From: UBA7672 sp040398465
GTDB lineage: Bacteria > Pseudomonadota > Alphaproteobacteria > Caulobacterales > Hyphomonadaceae
Reading direction: 5' to 3'
NCBI GenBank assembly: GCA_040398465.1
Contig: JBBAUA010000003.1
Span: forward strand, 1-64,000
Length of the DNA: 64,000 bases
The notes under the pieces were generated by a model. It saw only the letters and a program-made list of their open reading frames with translations, did not search any database and was not told the DNA's origin. Position numbers and translations under genes: made by a program. Each line of letters starts with the position of its first letter. The stretch's first letter is position 1. Positions 44,562 through 53,037 of this stretch are shown here, piece by piece.

Positions 44562-45102
44562 CCAGTGTCTCCAGGACGAAGTTGCTGTTTGTGTAGACGC
44601 AGACTTCGGCCGCGATCGTCATCGCCTTGCGTGCGATCTTTTCGGCGTCGTCTTCGTACTCATACAGCGCTCGTGCGGCGGACAGCGCGTAGTTGCCCCC
44701 TGAACCAATGGCCGCGATCGGATGCTCCGGTTCCAGCACGTCGCCCCTGCCCGTGATGACGAGCAATGACGTCGCATCGCCCACGATGATGAGGGCTTCG
44801 AGGTTCCGGAGGTATTTGTCAGTGCGCCAGTCCTTGGCGAGTTCCACGGCCGCGCGCTGGAGATTGCCGGGGAATCGTTCGAGCTTTTGGTCCAGACGCT
44901 CAAAAAGCGTGAAGGCGTCCGCCGTGGCGCCAGCGAAGCCTGCGAGAATCTCACCCTTCTCGCCGAGCCGCCGGACCTTGCGGGCATTGCCCTTCATGAT
45001 CGTCTGCCCCATCGACACCTGCCCATCCCCCATGACGACGAGCTTGCGCCCCTTCTTCACGGCGAGAATGGTGGTTGAATGCCAAGTGGGCTCAGACGAC
45101 AT
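44554..45102 (-). CDS. hslV: ATP-dependent protease peptidase subunit HslV (ClpQ)
   Basis: Threonine protease of the HslVU complex. 182 residues. The pro-segment MSSEPTWHS is followed by TTILAVKKGRKLVVMGDGQV, so the N-terminal catalytic Thr of the mature enzyme is present. Other family marks: GQTIMKGNARKVRRL, ILAGFAGATADAFTLFERLD, AIGSGGNYALSAARAL. First gene of the hslV-membrane protein-hslU unit. Confidence 0.96.
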   Translation of the reverse strand: MSSEPTWHSTTILAVKKGRKLVVMGDGQVSMGQTIMKGNARKVRRLGEKGEILAGFAGATADAFTLFERLDQKLERFPGNLQRAAVELAKDWRTDKYLRNLEALIIVGDATSLLVITGRGDVLEPEHPIAAIGSGGNYALSAARALYEYEDDAEKIARKAMTIAAEVCVYTNSNFVLETLDV

Positions 45103-45162
45103 TGCTCAGGTTCCTGACCGTTGAGCAGTCTATGTCGGGTCAGATCGCGCCACAAGCAAATT

Positions 45163-45185
45163 TATCGACAAACGATATATCGATA
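45163..45185. promoter_or_regulatory. AT-rich dyad upstream of hslV
   Basis: TATCGA (45163-45168) and TCGATA (45180-45185) form a dyad with an 11-bp spacer, overlapping the perfect palindrome CGATATATCG (45173-45182). It lies 60-80 bp upstream of hslV and just after the GGDEF/EAL stop. A binding site for an unknown regulator is possible; no heat-shock promoter could be identified with confidence. Confidence 0.35.
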
Positions 45186-45187
45186 GG

Positions 45188-47299
45188 CTAGGCGGCGAAC
45201 CGGTCCGCGGGCCTTGGCCTGTAGCTGCGCACGAACGCGTCGAACTCTTCGGCTGGCAGCGGCGGCGAATAGTAATAGCCCTGCCCGATCGTGCAGGCGC
45301 GGCGGAGCAGAAAGTCGGCCTGCTCCTTGGTCTCGACGCCCTCGGCGACCGTCTCCTGGCCAAGCGCTTCGGCCATTGCGAGGATCATCTCGACGATGGC
45401 TGGGGCGTGCGGATCAGTGGAGAGCGCGCGGACGAATTGCTGGTCGATCTTGAACACGTCGAACGGCAGGCGGGTGATCGCGGCGAAGTTGGAATGCCCC
45501 GTGCCAAAATCGTCGATGGCGAGGCGCACGCCGCGATTGCGCAGCGGCCACATTATGCGGGCGACGCGATCACCATCGGCGACGGCCGCGCTCTCCGTGA
45601 TCTCGAGTTCGAGCAGGTTGGGCGGCAGACCTGAATCATCGAGCGCCTTGTAGACGGAGGCGACAAAATCCGGATCATCGAACTGATGCGGCGACACGTT
45701 CACGGCGACGGAGGAGATGATCCCCTTGCGGTTCCAGCCGGCGGCCGCAAAGCACGCATCCCTCATAACCTGCTTGCCGAGCTTGGCGATCAGGCCAAGG
45801 TCTTCGGCAATCGGAATGAACACGCCAGGCGAGACGATGGCGCCGTCTGGCCTGCGCCAGCGGGCGAGCGCTTCAGCGCCCACGAGTTCGCCCGTCTCGA
45901 GTTTCACCTTGGGCTGGAACACGGCGACGAATTCGCCGCGGTCGAGCCCGTCGCGCAGCTCTTCTTCAAGGCGCGACTGCGCTCTCGCCTTGTCGAGCAG
46001 GCGCTGGTCGAAGAAGGCGGCGCGGGTCGCCGTCTGTTTCTTCGCTTCCTTGAGGGCGACTTCGGCGAGCTTGAGCAGGTCAGTCCCGTTGGTGGCGTCA
46101 GTGGGCGTATGTGCGGCGCCGAAGGACGCGGCAAGCCGCATCGCCTGACCCTCGATGATGAAGCCTTCGGCGATGGCGCTGCTGGCCGCCGACATCAAGG
46201 CGTCGACCGCTTCGCGCGAGGAACCCGGCAGGATCATGCCGAACTGGTCCGCGCCGATGCGGCCGATGAATCCGCCGGGAAGACCGGCTTGCGAGAGAAC
46301 CGCGCGCAGCCGCTCGGCGACGCCGGCGAGGCCGATGTCGGCGACGCGCGGGCCATAAGTGACATTGACCTGCCGGAAACGATCGAGATCGCAGACCACA
46401 AGATGTGCGCCCTGTCCGGCTGCGACCGCGGCATCGAGCCGCGAGAGAAAGCGCAGGCGGTTCGGCAGCCGCGTCACCGGATCCGTGTAGGCCATGGTCA
46501 GCGCGCGTCGCATGGCGGCTTCGGACCGTTCGTGGACTTCGTCGATCGAGGTCAGCAGCGGCTTCAACAAGCGGTCGTCAGAGGAGTCCGCAAGCTTTGA
46601 CTTGTCCTTCGGGTCGCGGCTGCGGATGCCCCGTTCGAGAACCGTGACCGGCTTCAGCGCCAGCCGCGCCAGACGGTAGATCAATGGCGCGGTCAAGAGG
46701 AGCACGAGTGACAGCACGATCGCGTTGAGCGCGACAACGGCCAGCCACGTATTCACGAACGGCCGGGGGATGAAGGAGTAGAGGGCGTATCCCCACGTCT
46801 GGTCGCCCACATTGATGGCGCGGGCGGCATAATAGCGTTCGCCGACTACGAGAATGCCGTTTGGCGTGCTGACAAGTTCCCGCATCGCCTTGAGGCTGGG
46901 CCGGGAATCCGGCGCGCCGTCCTGCGCGATCAGCTTCCACTCTGCATCAAACACTGCGGACTGGCCTTCGGGCATGCCAACCGACAGGGCGTCGACCAGC
47001 GCCGGTATTTCATTCCAGTGGCCCGCTTCTGCGTGCAGGCGGGCGACGTCGGCAAGAAGATTGGCGCCGGAGTCGACGGCGATCTGGCGCTGGTTGCGGA
47101 TTTCGTCCTGCGCGAGGAAGGGTGTGACCACCCACTGCGCCAGCGCCGCGAAAAAGGCCGCGGCGACCGCGATCATGGCCACCCTGCCCGCAAGACCCAT
47201 GCGCTTTGCGCGCCGCCGTTTCGGTGCGGCCCTGGCCTTGGCTGTCTTGTCCGGCTTGCGGGCCGACTTCTGGGCAGTCATCTGGCGCCGTTCTTTCAT
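45188..47299 (-). CDS. Membrane GGDEF/EAL protein, probable c-di-GMP phosphodiesterase
   Basis: 703 residues. A Lys/Arg/Ala-rich cytoplasmic N-terminus (KSARKPDKTAKARAAPKRRR) precedes a membrane segment, a periplasmic region (~60-180) and a second membrane segment near 190-210. The GGDEF domain has RIGADQFGM where active cyclases have RxGGDEF (near residue 350), so cyclase activity is probably lost. The EAL domain looks active: GAEALARWRRPDG, VNVSPHQF, LLELEITES, LAIDDFGTGHSNF, FKIDQQFV and VAEGVET. I infer it degrades c-di-GMP in response to an envelope signal. Confidence 0.88.
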   Translation of the reverse strand: MKERRQMTAQKSARKPDKTAKARAAPKRRRAKRMGLAGRVAMIAVAAAFFAALAQWVVTPFLAQDEIRNQRQIAVDSGANLLADVARLHAEAGHWNEIPALVDALSVGMPEGQSAVFDAEWKLIAQDGAPDSRPSLKAMRELVSTPNGILVVGERYYAARAINVGDQTWGYALYSFIPRPFVNTWLAVVALNAIVLSLVLLLTAPLIYRLARLALKPVTVLERGIRSRDPKDKSKLADSSDDRLLKPLLTSIDEVHERSEAAMRRALTMAYTDPVTRLPNRLRFLSRLDAAVAAGQGAHLVVCDLDRFRQVNVTYGPRVADIGLAGVAERLRAVLSQAGLPGGFIGRIGADQFGMILPGSSREAVDALMSAASSAIAEGFIIEGQAMRLAASFGAAHTPTDATNGTDLLKLAEVALKEAKKQTATRAAFFDQRLLDKARAQSRLEEELRDGLDRGEFVAVFQPKVKLETGELVGAEALARWRRPDGAIVSPGVFIPIAEDLGLIAKLGKQVMRDACFAAAGWNRKGIISSVAVNVSPHQFDDPDFVASVYKALDDSGLPPNLLELEITESAAVADGDRVARIMWPLRNRGVRLAIDDFGTGHSNFAAITRLPFDVFKIDQQFVRALSTDPHAPAIVEMILAMAEALGQETVAEGVETKEQADFLLRRACTIGQGYYYSPPLPAEEFDAFVRSYRPRPADRFAA

Positions 47300-47421
47300 G
47301 AATCAGGTGGCGTTCGAGGCAGCCAGCCCCTAAATGCACGCCACATTCAGGATTCCTCGACCGTTCGCGGGTTAAGCTAGGTTTCGATAGCGAACGCACA
47401 GTTAAGACCGGAGGCCCGCCG

Positions 47422-48021
47422 ATGGCGGACAGATCACGCAAGGCGGAAGTCACCCGCACCACCAAGGAGACCCAGATCAAGGTCGTCCTCGACGTGGACG
47501 GCTCTGGAAAGTCGACGGTTTCTACCGGCATCGGCTTCTTCGACCATATGCTGGAAAGCTTCGCCAAGCACTCCGCCATGGATGTTAACGTCGAGGCGAA
47601 GGGCGACCTTCACATCGACCAGCATCACACCATGGAAGATGTGGGCATTGTGCTGGGCCAGGCCTTCAAGGAAGCCGTCGGGGGTTATTCAGGCGTGATC
47701 CGCTTCGGCCACGCTTATGTGCCGATGGACGAAACGCTAGTGCGCGCCTCGGTCGACCTATGCAACCGGCCCTACCTGATCTGGAAGGTGAGCTTCACGC
47801 GCGACAAGGTCGGCGTCGTCGACACCGAACTGTTCAAGGAATTCTTTCACGCCTTCGCGATGAATGCCGGCGTCTGCCTGCACCTCGAACTTCTCTACGG
47901 CGAGAACTCGCACCACATCGCCGAGGCGAGCTTCAAGTCGCTGGCGCGGGCGTTGCGCACAGCGGCTGTTGTCGACGACCGGCTTAAGGGCCAGGTGGCG
48001 AGCACGAAGGGCAGCCTGTAA
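47422..48021 (+). CDS. hisB: Imidazoleglycerol-phosphate dehydratase
   Basis: Sixth step of histidine synthesis. 199 residues; single-function enzyme without a phosphatase domain. Metal-binding motifs: GIGFFDHMLESFAKHS, LHIDQHHTMEDVGIVLG, FFHAFAMN and NSHHIAEASFKSLARALR. GGAGG lies seven bases before the ATG. A small hairpin (CGTTCGC...GCGAACG) sits in the leader near 47363-47395. First of a histidine cluster broken up by other genes. Confidence 0.97.
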   Translation: MADRSRKAEVTRTTKETQIKVVLDVDGSGKSTVSTGIGFFDHMLESFAKHSAMDVNVEAKGDLHIDQHHTMEDVGIVLGQAFKEAVGGYSGVIRFGHAYVPMDETLVRASVDLCNRPYLIWKVSFTRDKVGVVDTELFKEFFHAFAMNAGVCLHLELLYGENSHHIAEASFKSLARALRTAAVVDDRLKGQVASTKGSL

Positions 48022-48039
48022 ACATCAGGCGGCTTTGCG

Positions 48040-48984
48040 TCAGGCGGCCCGTGCGCCGGGCGACAGTCCTTCAGTGCGGATAAGCCGGCTGACGATCATC
48101 GAGTCATGCGGCGGCAGTTGCGACATGTCGCGGCCTTCGTAAGGCGCCTGTTCGAGGACGTGCCGCATGGCGGCAAGCCGTGCGCGGCGTTTGCAGTCCG
48201 ACTTTATGATCACCCAGGGATGATCCTGGGTCGCAGTATGTGCGAACATGGCGCGTTCGGCGGCGGCGTACTCGTGATGCAGCTTTGCGGCGGCGAGATC
48301 GATGGGCGACAGCTTCCATCGCTTCAGCGGATCGCGGGCGCGCTGTTCGAGGCGTTTGGCCTGCTCGTGCGGAGAAACCATCAGCCAGATCTTGACCAGG
48401 ATCGTCCCGCTCTCCCCGAGATTGCGTTCGAGTTCGACCACCTGGCGCAGGAAGGCGCGATACTCCACGTCCGAACAGAAACCCATGACGAGTTCAACGC
48501 CAGCACGACTGTACCAGGAGCGGTCGAACAGCACCATTTCACCAGCGCTCGGGAGGTGTTCGACATAGCGTTGGAAATACCACTGGCCCTTTTCGATTTC
48601 CGAGGGCTTGTCCAGCGCCACGACCCGTGCGCCGCGCGGATTGAGGTTCTCGGTGAAGCGCTTGATCGTGCCGCCCTTGCCGGCCGCATCGCGCCCCTCA
48701 AACAGGATGATGAGCCGCTGGCGAGAGGTCTTGAGCCAGTCCTGCAGCTTCAGTAGCTCGATCTGCAACGCACGCTTCTGCGCTTCATAGGCGTGGCCGG
48801 CAAGCCTGTCGGCATACGGAAAGGGCGAGTCGAGAAATTCGCGGGCAAGGCGGACATGTATGGCTTCATCGACCTTCTTTTCAGCACGCCAGGTCTGCTG
48901 TTGTTCATCGCCGCCTTCACCGTTGGCCAGGCCTGTAGTGAAACCTGGCTGCGTGAGGCAGCCTTCGCGAAATCCGATGTTCAT
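48040..48984 (-). CDS. ppk2: Polyphosphate kinase 2 family protein
   Basis: Transfers phosphate between polyphosphate and nucleoside di/triphosphates. 314 residues from the ATG at 48984 (MNIGFREGCL); longer in-frame starts would run through non-conserved sequence. Walker A is LFEGRDAAGKGGTIKRF. Walker B and lid: VLFDRSWYSRAGVELVMGF. Other marks: GARVVALDKPSEIEKGQWYFQRYVEHLP (only in part conserved) and DPLKRWKLSPIDL. Encoded on the opposite strand between hisB and hisH, so it is an insertion into the his cluster. Direction of the reaction cannot be told from sequence. Confidence 0.9.
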   Translation of the reverse strand: MNIGFREGCLTQPGFTTGLANGEGGDEQQQTWRAEKKVDEAIHVRLAREFLDSPFPYADRLAGHAYEAQKRALQIELLKLQDWLKTSRQRLIILFEGRDAAGKGGTIKRFTENLNPRGARVVALDKPSEIEKGQWYFQRYVEHLPSAGEMVLFDRSWYSRAGVELVMGFCSDVEYRAFLRQVVELERNLGESGTILVKIWLMVSPHEQAKRLEQRARDPLKRWKLSPIDLAAAKLHHEYAAAERAMFAHTATQDHPWVIIKSDCKRRARLAAMRHVLEQAPYEGRDMSQLPPHDSMIVSRLIRTEGLSPGARAA

Positions 48985-49133
48985 AGTGTTCTCGACCAAT
49001 CTGCCTCGGCGCGCAGTCGCGGGCGCGGCGGCGTATGACACATTTATGACATACAGTCTTAATTTGCGGTGAAACGTGTAAACCTGTGTGGCGGCGATGA
49101 CTCCGCGCCGCGAACCAGCTAGGCCCATGCGCA

Positions 49134-49775
49134 ATGACCCGCCTTGCCATTATCGACTACGGTTCGGGCAATGTCCGTTCCGTCCAGCGCGCGCTTGAAG
49201 CAGCGGCGAACCATCATGAGATCCGGCTCGATGTCGTCCTGACCGACGATCCGGACCGTATCCGGCATGCCGACAGGATCGTGCTGCCCGGCGTCGGGCA
49301 TTTCGCGGACTGCGCGGCGGGCCTCACCAGCCGCCGCGGCGTGACGGAAGCGCTGAATGAGGCGGTGTTCAGGAGCCAGCGGCCCTTCCTTGGAATCTGT
49401 GTCGGCATGCAGCTTATGGCGACGGTCGGCCGCGAGGATGCGGAGACACGGGGGCTCGGCTGGATCCCCGGCGCGGTCGAGCGCATCACGCCGACGCCGC
49501 CCCTGCCCGTGCCGCACATGGGCTGGAATGTGCTGACCGATATCAGCGACCATCCCTGTCTCAGCGGGCTCGGACCTGAGCCGCACGTTTATTTCGTGCA
49601 TTCCTACGCCCTGAAGGCTGAGCGCCGTGACCATGTGGCGGCGCGCTGCGATTACGGCGGCAAGTTCACAGCCGCTGTGGCGCGCGACAACCTGTTCGGC
49701 ACGCAATTCCACCCCGAGAAGAGCCAGGCCGCGGGTCAGACCCTGCTGGCGAATTTCCTGCGCTGGAAGCCCTGA
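49134..49775 (+). CDS. hisH: Imidazole glycerol phosphate synthase, glutaminase subunit
   Basis: Supplies ammonia to HisF. 213 residues. Class I glutamine amidotransferase: nucleophile Cys in LGICVGMQLM, His in FHPEKSQ with the Glu completing the triad, and VLPGVGHFADC. Opens LAIIDYGSGNVRSVQRALE. HisF is encoded 2.1 kb further on, with hisA and an unrelated gene in between. Confidence 0.96.
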   Translation: MTRLAIIDYGSGNVRSVQRALEAAANHHEIRLDVVLTDDPDRIRHADRIVLPGVGHFADCAAGLTSRRGVTEALNEAVFRSQRPFLGICVGMQLMATVGREDAETRGLGWIPGAVERITPTPPLPVPHMGWNVLTDISDHPCLSGLGPEPHVYFVHSYALKAERRDHVAARCDYGGKFTAAVARDNLFGTQFHPEKSQAAGQTLLANFLRWKP

Positions 49776-49879
49776 GACCATCCACGACACACGGATCTGC
49801 CCATCCATTTCCGTTGACAACGTTAGCGTTCCCGCATCCAAGGACCCTTCCCCAGAACGCCCGGAGAAGGCGCACGGAC

Positions 49880-50602
49880 ATGAAGCTCTATCCCGCGATC
49901 GACCTCAAGGACGGAGTGTGCGTCCGCCTGCTGCGCGGGGAGATGACCAGCGCGACCTCGTTCAACGACGATCCCGCCGACCAGGCGTTGCGCTTTGCGG
50001 CGATGGGGTTCGAGGCCCTGCACGTTGTCGATCTCAACGGCGCCTTCGCAGGGCATTCGGTGAACCACAATGCGGTGTCCTCCATTCTCGACGTGATGCA
50101 GGCGCCGGTGCAGCTCGGCGGCGGCATTCGCGACATGAACGGCGTCGAGCGCTGGCTGGACGCCGGCGTTTCGCGCGTGATCCTCGGCACGGCGGCGGTG
50201 CGCAATCCGGCCTTCGTGAAGGAAGCCGCCAAGGCGTTTCCCGGACAGGTCGCGGTCGGCATCGACGCGCGCGACGCGCTGGTCGCCGTGCAGGGCTGGG
50301 CCGAGACGACCGACATGCACGCGGTTGACCTGGCCAGGGCGTTCGAGGGCTGTGGCGTCGCAGCGATCATCGTGACGGACATCGCGCGCGACGGCCTGAA
50401 GACCGGCGTCAATGTCGATCTCACGGGCCAGCTTGCAGACGCCGTGTCGATCCCGATCATCGCCTCGGGCGGGCTGAAGAATGTCGGCGACATCACGGCG
50501 CTCAAGAACCGCGCAGGCAAGCCGATCGCGGGCGCCATCCTTGGCAGGGCGCTCTATGATGGCGACATAGACCCGGCTGCAGCCCTGCTGGCGGCGCGCT
50601 GA
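49880..50602 (+). CDS. hisA: Phosphoribosylformimino-5-aminoimidazole carboxamide ribotide isomerase
   Basis: Amadori rearrangement in histidine synthesis; TIM barrel. 240 residues from ATG 49880 (MKLYPAIDLKDGVCVRLLRG). Catalytic Asp residues in AIDLKDG and TDIARDGLKTG. Phosphate-binding repeats: QLGGGIRDMN and IASGGLKNVGDI, one per half barrel. Lies 104 bp after hisH. An ATG upstream in frame (49814) is less likely because the family starts at MKLYPAID. Confidence 0.97.
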   Translation: MKLYPAIDLKDGVCVRLLRGEMTSATSFNDDPADQALRFAAMGFEALHVVDLNGAFAGHSVNHNAVSSILDVMQAPVQLGGGIRDMNGVERWLDAGVSRVILGTAAVRNPAFVKEAAKAFPGQVAVGIDARDALVAVQGWAETTDMHAVDLARAFEGCGVAAIIVTDIARDGLKTGVNVDLTGQLADAVSIPIIASGGLKNVGDITALKNRAGKPIAGAILGRALYDGDIDPAAALLAAR

Positions 50603-50622
50603 TCCTGCTGTAGACTGCACTC

Positions 50623-51585
50623 GTGCGGGATCCAGTTCGTATCATTCTGTGGGTGCTGGCTCTTCTTGCTGCCGGGCTGACAGCGCTTGGCCTTGGCGAC
50701 AGGCTTGGGTTCGGCGGGCGTCCGGGCTGGGTGCTCGACCTTGTCGCACACTGGCCGAAGCATGTGTTCCTGCTGGCCCTCCTCGCAGCTGCGCTGGCGG
50801 GTTGGCGCCGGATGGTCGCCGCGGCCGGGATCGCATCGGCGGCCGCAGCGATCAGTCTTGCGCTCGTGCTCGGGCTCGGCGGCTTTGCCTTGCCACAGGC
50901 GGCGCCAGCCGACGCGCGATTGGTGCGCGTGGTAAGCGCGAATGTGCACGGGTCGATGGCGGCGCTGGAGCAGCTGGCGCTTCAGGCGAAATCATACGGT
51001 GCGGATATTGTCTCGGCCCACGAGGTCCCTGACGATCTGACGACGGACGACATCGCGCGGCTTTTCCCCGATCTGCGGGATCGCGAGATGCCCAGTGTCG
51101 GGCGTCACGAGCTGAAGCTGATCCGGCGCTCCATGCTGGCTGCGCGCGAGGCAGACGCCATCGCCTACACCCCGTTTCCGAGCAGCCATGGCGTGATCAT
51201 GCGTGCGCAGATTTATGGCGTGCAGCTGGTGACCACGCATCCGCCCTCGCCCGGCGATCCCGGCCTGAAAGGTGATCGCGACCTGCAACTAGGGCAGCTG
51301 GCGGACGGCCTCGACGCTTCGCGTCCTTTCATCATCGCCGGCGACTTCAACACCACGCCGTGGGGCCGCGCCTACCAATCCACGCCAGGCGTGCGTGCAG
51401 GCGATCCGCGTTTTGATGGCACCTTCCCCGCTTTCGCCGGCTGGCTCGGACTGCCGATCGACCATGTGAAGTTCGGCGGCGGCCTGACGCTCACCGACTA
51501 TCGCGCGGGGCCCAGCATCGGGTCGGACCACCTCCCCCTGTTCGCGACGTTCGCCCTTCCCGCTGGCGCGTTGCCGCAGTCCTGA
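50623..51585 (+). CDS. Endonuclease/exonuclease/phosphatase (EEP) family membrane protein
   Basis: 320 residues from a GTG start. About three membrane helices fill residues 8-95 (VRIILWVLALLAAGLTALGL, HVFLLALLAAALAGW, AAAISLALVLGLGGFAL). The EEP domain follows: VVSANVHGS, AHEVPDD, GDFNTTPWGRAY and GSDHLPLFATF, with Asn, Glu, Asp/Asn and Asp-His active-site positions present. The domain probably faces the periplasm. Members hydrolyse phosphoesters, but the substrate cannot be named. It lies 20 bp after hisA and may be cotranscribed although unrelated to histidine synthesis. Confidence 0.85.
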   Translation: MRDPVRIILWVLALLAAGLTALGLGDRLGFGGRPGWVLDLVAHWPKHVFLLALLAAALAGWRRMVAAAGIASAAAAISLALVLGLGGFALPQAAPADARLVRVVSANVHGSMAALEQLALQAKSYGADIVSAHEVPDDLTTDDIARLFPDLRDREMPSVGRHELKLIRRSMLAAREADAIAYTPFPSSHGVIMRAQIYGVQLVTTHPPSPGDPGLKGDRDLQLGQLADGLDASRPFIIAGDFNTTPWGRAYQSTPGVRAGDPRFDGTFPAFAGWLGLPIDHVKFGGGLTLTDYRAGPSIGSDHLPLFATFALPAGALPQS

Positions 51586-51601
51586 TTTGGAGCTAAGAGC
51601 C

Positions 51602-51634
51602 CGTCATTCCGTCCCGCGCGATTCAGCGCGGGAC
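51602..51634. repeat. Palindromic intergenic element (GTCATTCC type)
   Basis: CGTCATTCC followed by a perfect hairpin: GTCCCGCGC (51611-51619), loop GATTCA, GCGCGGGAC (51626-51634). No T-run. The GTCATTCC start is shared with the element at 4622. It may end transcription from the preceding gene or simply be a dispersed repeat. Confidence 0.5.
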
Positions 51635-51713
51635 CTGAAGCCTGAAGAGGAGACGCAGATGCATCACGCTCATTGCGCGACCGCTCGCCTCAATCTCACA
51701 GCTTCAGGATCAC

Positions 51714-51878
51714 ATGGACATCTTACGCTGGATGGCGCGCTGCGCCTCCAGGTTGCGCTGGCCTAAGGCCAGCCCACCCGAACCGGACGACCAGCACGAC
51801 CGGGCGCTCGCCGCCCGCAGCCTCCGCACGCGCCTGCCGCCTCACCTGCGCCGCGATATCGGGGCGGATGATGGGTAA
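51714..51878 (+). CDS. Possible small Arg-rich protein upstream of hisF (DUF1127-like tail)
   Basis: A 54-residue frame from ATG 51714 (AGGA four bases upstream) to TAA at 51876-51878. It begins MDILRWMARCASRLRWPK and ends RTRLPPHLRRDIGADDG. The LPPHLRRDIG ending resembles the L-x-x-x-x-L-x-D-I-G core of DUF1127 proteins, small Arg-rich RNA-associated proteins in alphaproteobacteria. GC-rich third positions fit a real gene. Resemblance is short, so the call is tentative. Confidence 0.4.
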   Translation: MDILRWMARCASRLRWPKASPPEPDDQHDRALAARSLRTRLPPHLRRDIGADDG

Positions 51879-51914
51879 GTTGACGCGACGCCCCTGGCGC
51901 GCGACTAGAGACAA

Positions 51915-52682
51915 ATGCTGAAAGTCCGCGTCATTCCATGTCTCGATGTGAAGGACGGGCGCACCGTAAAGGGCGTCAACTTCGTCGACCTGCGCGACGC
52001 GGGCGATCCTGTGGCGCTTGCCCGCGCCTATGATGCGCAGGGAGCGGACGAGCTCTGCTTCCTGGACATCACGGCAAGCCATGAAAAGCGCACCACGATG
52101 ATCGATGTGGTGGAGCGCACGGCGGACGCCTGCTTCATGCCGCTTACGGTCGGCGGCGGCGTGCGCACGCCCGATGACATGGTGGCAATGCTGAAAGCCG
52201 GCGCGGACAAGGTCGCGATCAACACCGCCGCCGTACTGGAACCTGAGATCCTCACCGCCTGCGCGCGCAAGGTCGGATCGCAGGCCGTCGTCATGGCGCT
52301 GGATGTGAAACGCGATGGGGACGGCTGGGTTGTCTACACCCATGGCGGCCGCAACTCGACCGGCAAGGATGCGATAGCGTTTGCGAAGCGCGCCGCCGAA
52401 CTTGGCGCGGGCGAAATCCTTCTCACCTCGATGGACCGGGATGGCGCAAGGAGCGGCTATGACATCGACCTGCTGCGCGCGATCCGCGACGTGGTGCGGG
52501 TGCCGATCATCGCCTCCGGCGGCGCCGGCAATGTGCAGCACATGGCGGACGCCGTGATGAAGGGCGGCGCCGACGCCGTGCTTGCCGCATCGATCTTCCA
52601 CTTCGGCGAAGCCTCGGTTGCGGACGCCAAGCGCGCGCTTGCGGCGGCCGGCGCGCCTGTTCGCATGACGGAGCCAGCATGA
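51915..52682 (+). CDS. hisF: Imidazole glycerol phosphate synthase, cyclase subunit
   Basis: Cyclase half of IGP synthase, producing IGP and AICAR. 255 residues. Catalytic Asp residues in VIPCLDVKDGRTVKGVNF and in TSMDRDGARSGYDIDLL. Phosphate-binding loops: LTVGGGVRTPDDM and IASGGAGNVQHM. Ends in ATGA shared with the start of hisE (4-bp overlap). Confidence 0.97.
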   Translation: MLKVRVIPCLDVKDGRTVKGVNFVDLRDAGDPVALARAYDAQGADELCFLDITASHEKRTTMIDVVERTADACFMPLTVGGGVRTPDDMVAMLKAGADKVAINTAAVLEPEILTACARKVGSQAVVMALDVKRDGDGWVVYTHGGRNSTGKDAIAFAKRAAELGAGEILLTSMDRDGARSGYDIDLLRAIRDVVRVPIIASGGAGNVQHMADAVMKGGADAVLAASIFHFGEASVADAKRALAAAGAPVRMTEPA

Positions 52683-53032
52683 TGCAGCATGATCCGCTCG
52701 GACCTGCCGCCTATCTTGGCGAAGTGCTGAACGATCTCGCCAAGACGATCGACGCTCGCGTTGGCGACGACCCGTCGACATCGTGGACGGCGAAGCTTCT
52801 CGCTGGCGGCCCTGCTGTGACGGCGAAGAAGCTGGGTGAGGAAGGCGTCGAAGCGGCGCTGGCCATCGCCTCGCAGAGCGATGTCGAAGTCGCCAAGGAA
52901 GCAGGCGATGTTCTCTATCACCTGCTCGTCGCCCTGCGCTCGCGTGGCGTGCCGCTGGATGCAGTGGCGAAGGTGCTGGCAGATCGCCAGGGCACATCGG
53001 GTATCGCCGAGAAGGCCAGCCGGACGAGCTGA
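52679..53032 (+). CDS. hisE: Phosphoribosyl-ATP pyrophosphatase
   Basis: Second step of histidine synthesis. 117 residues; not fused to HisI. MazG-like helices with KKLGEEGVEAALAI and KEAGDVLYHLLVALRSRG carrying the Glu/Asp metal ligands. Start overlaps the hisF stop, and the GNAT gene follows 5 bp later, so hisF-hisE-GNAT is one unit. Confidence 0.95.
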   Translation: MMQHDPLGPAAYLGEVLNDLAKTIDARVGDDPSTSWTAKLLAGGPAVTAKKLGEEGVEAALAIASQSDVEVAKEAGDVLYHLLVALRSRGVPLDAVAKVLADRQGTSGIAEKASRTS

Positions 53033-53037
53033 GTGGC

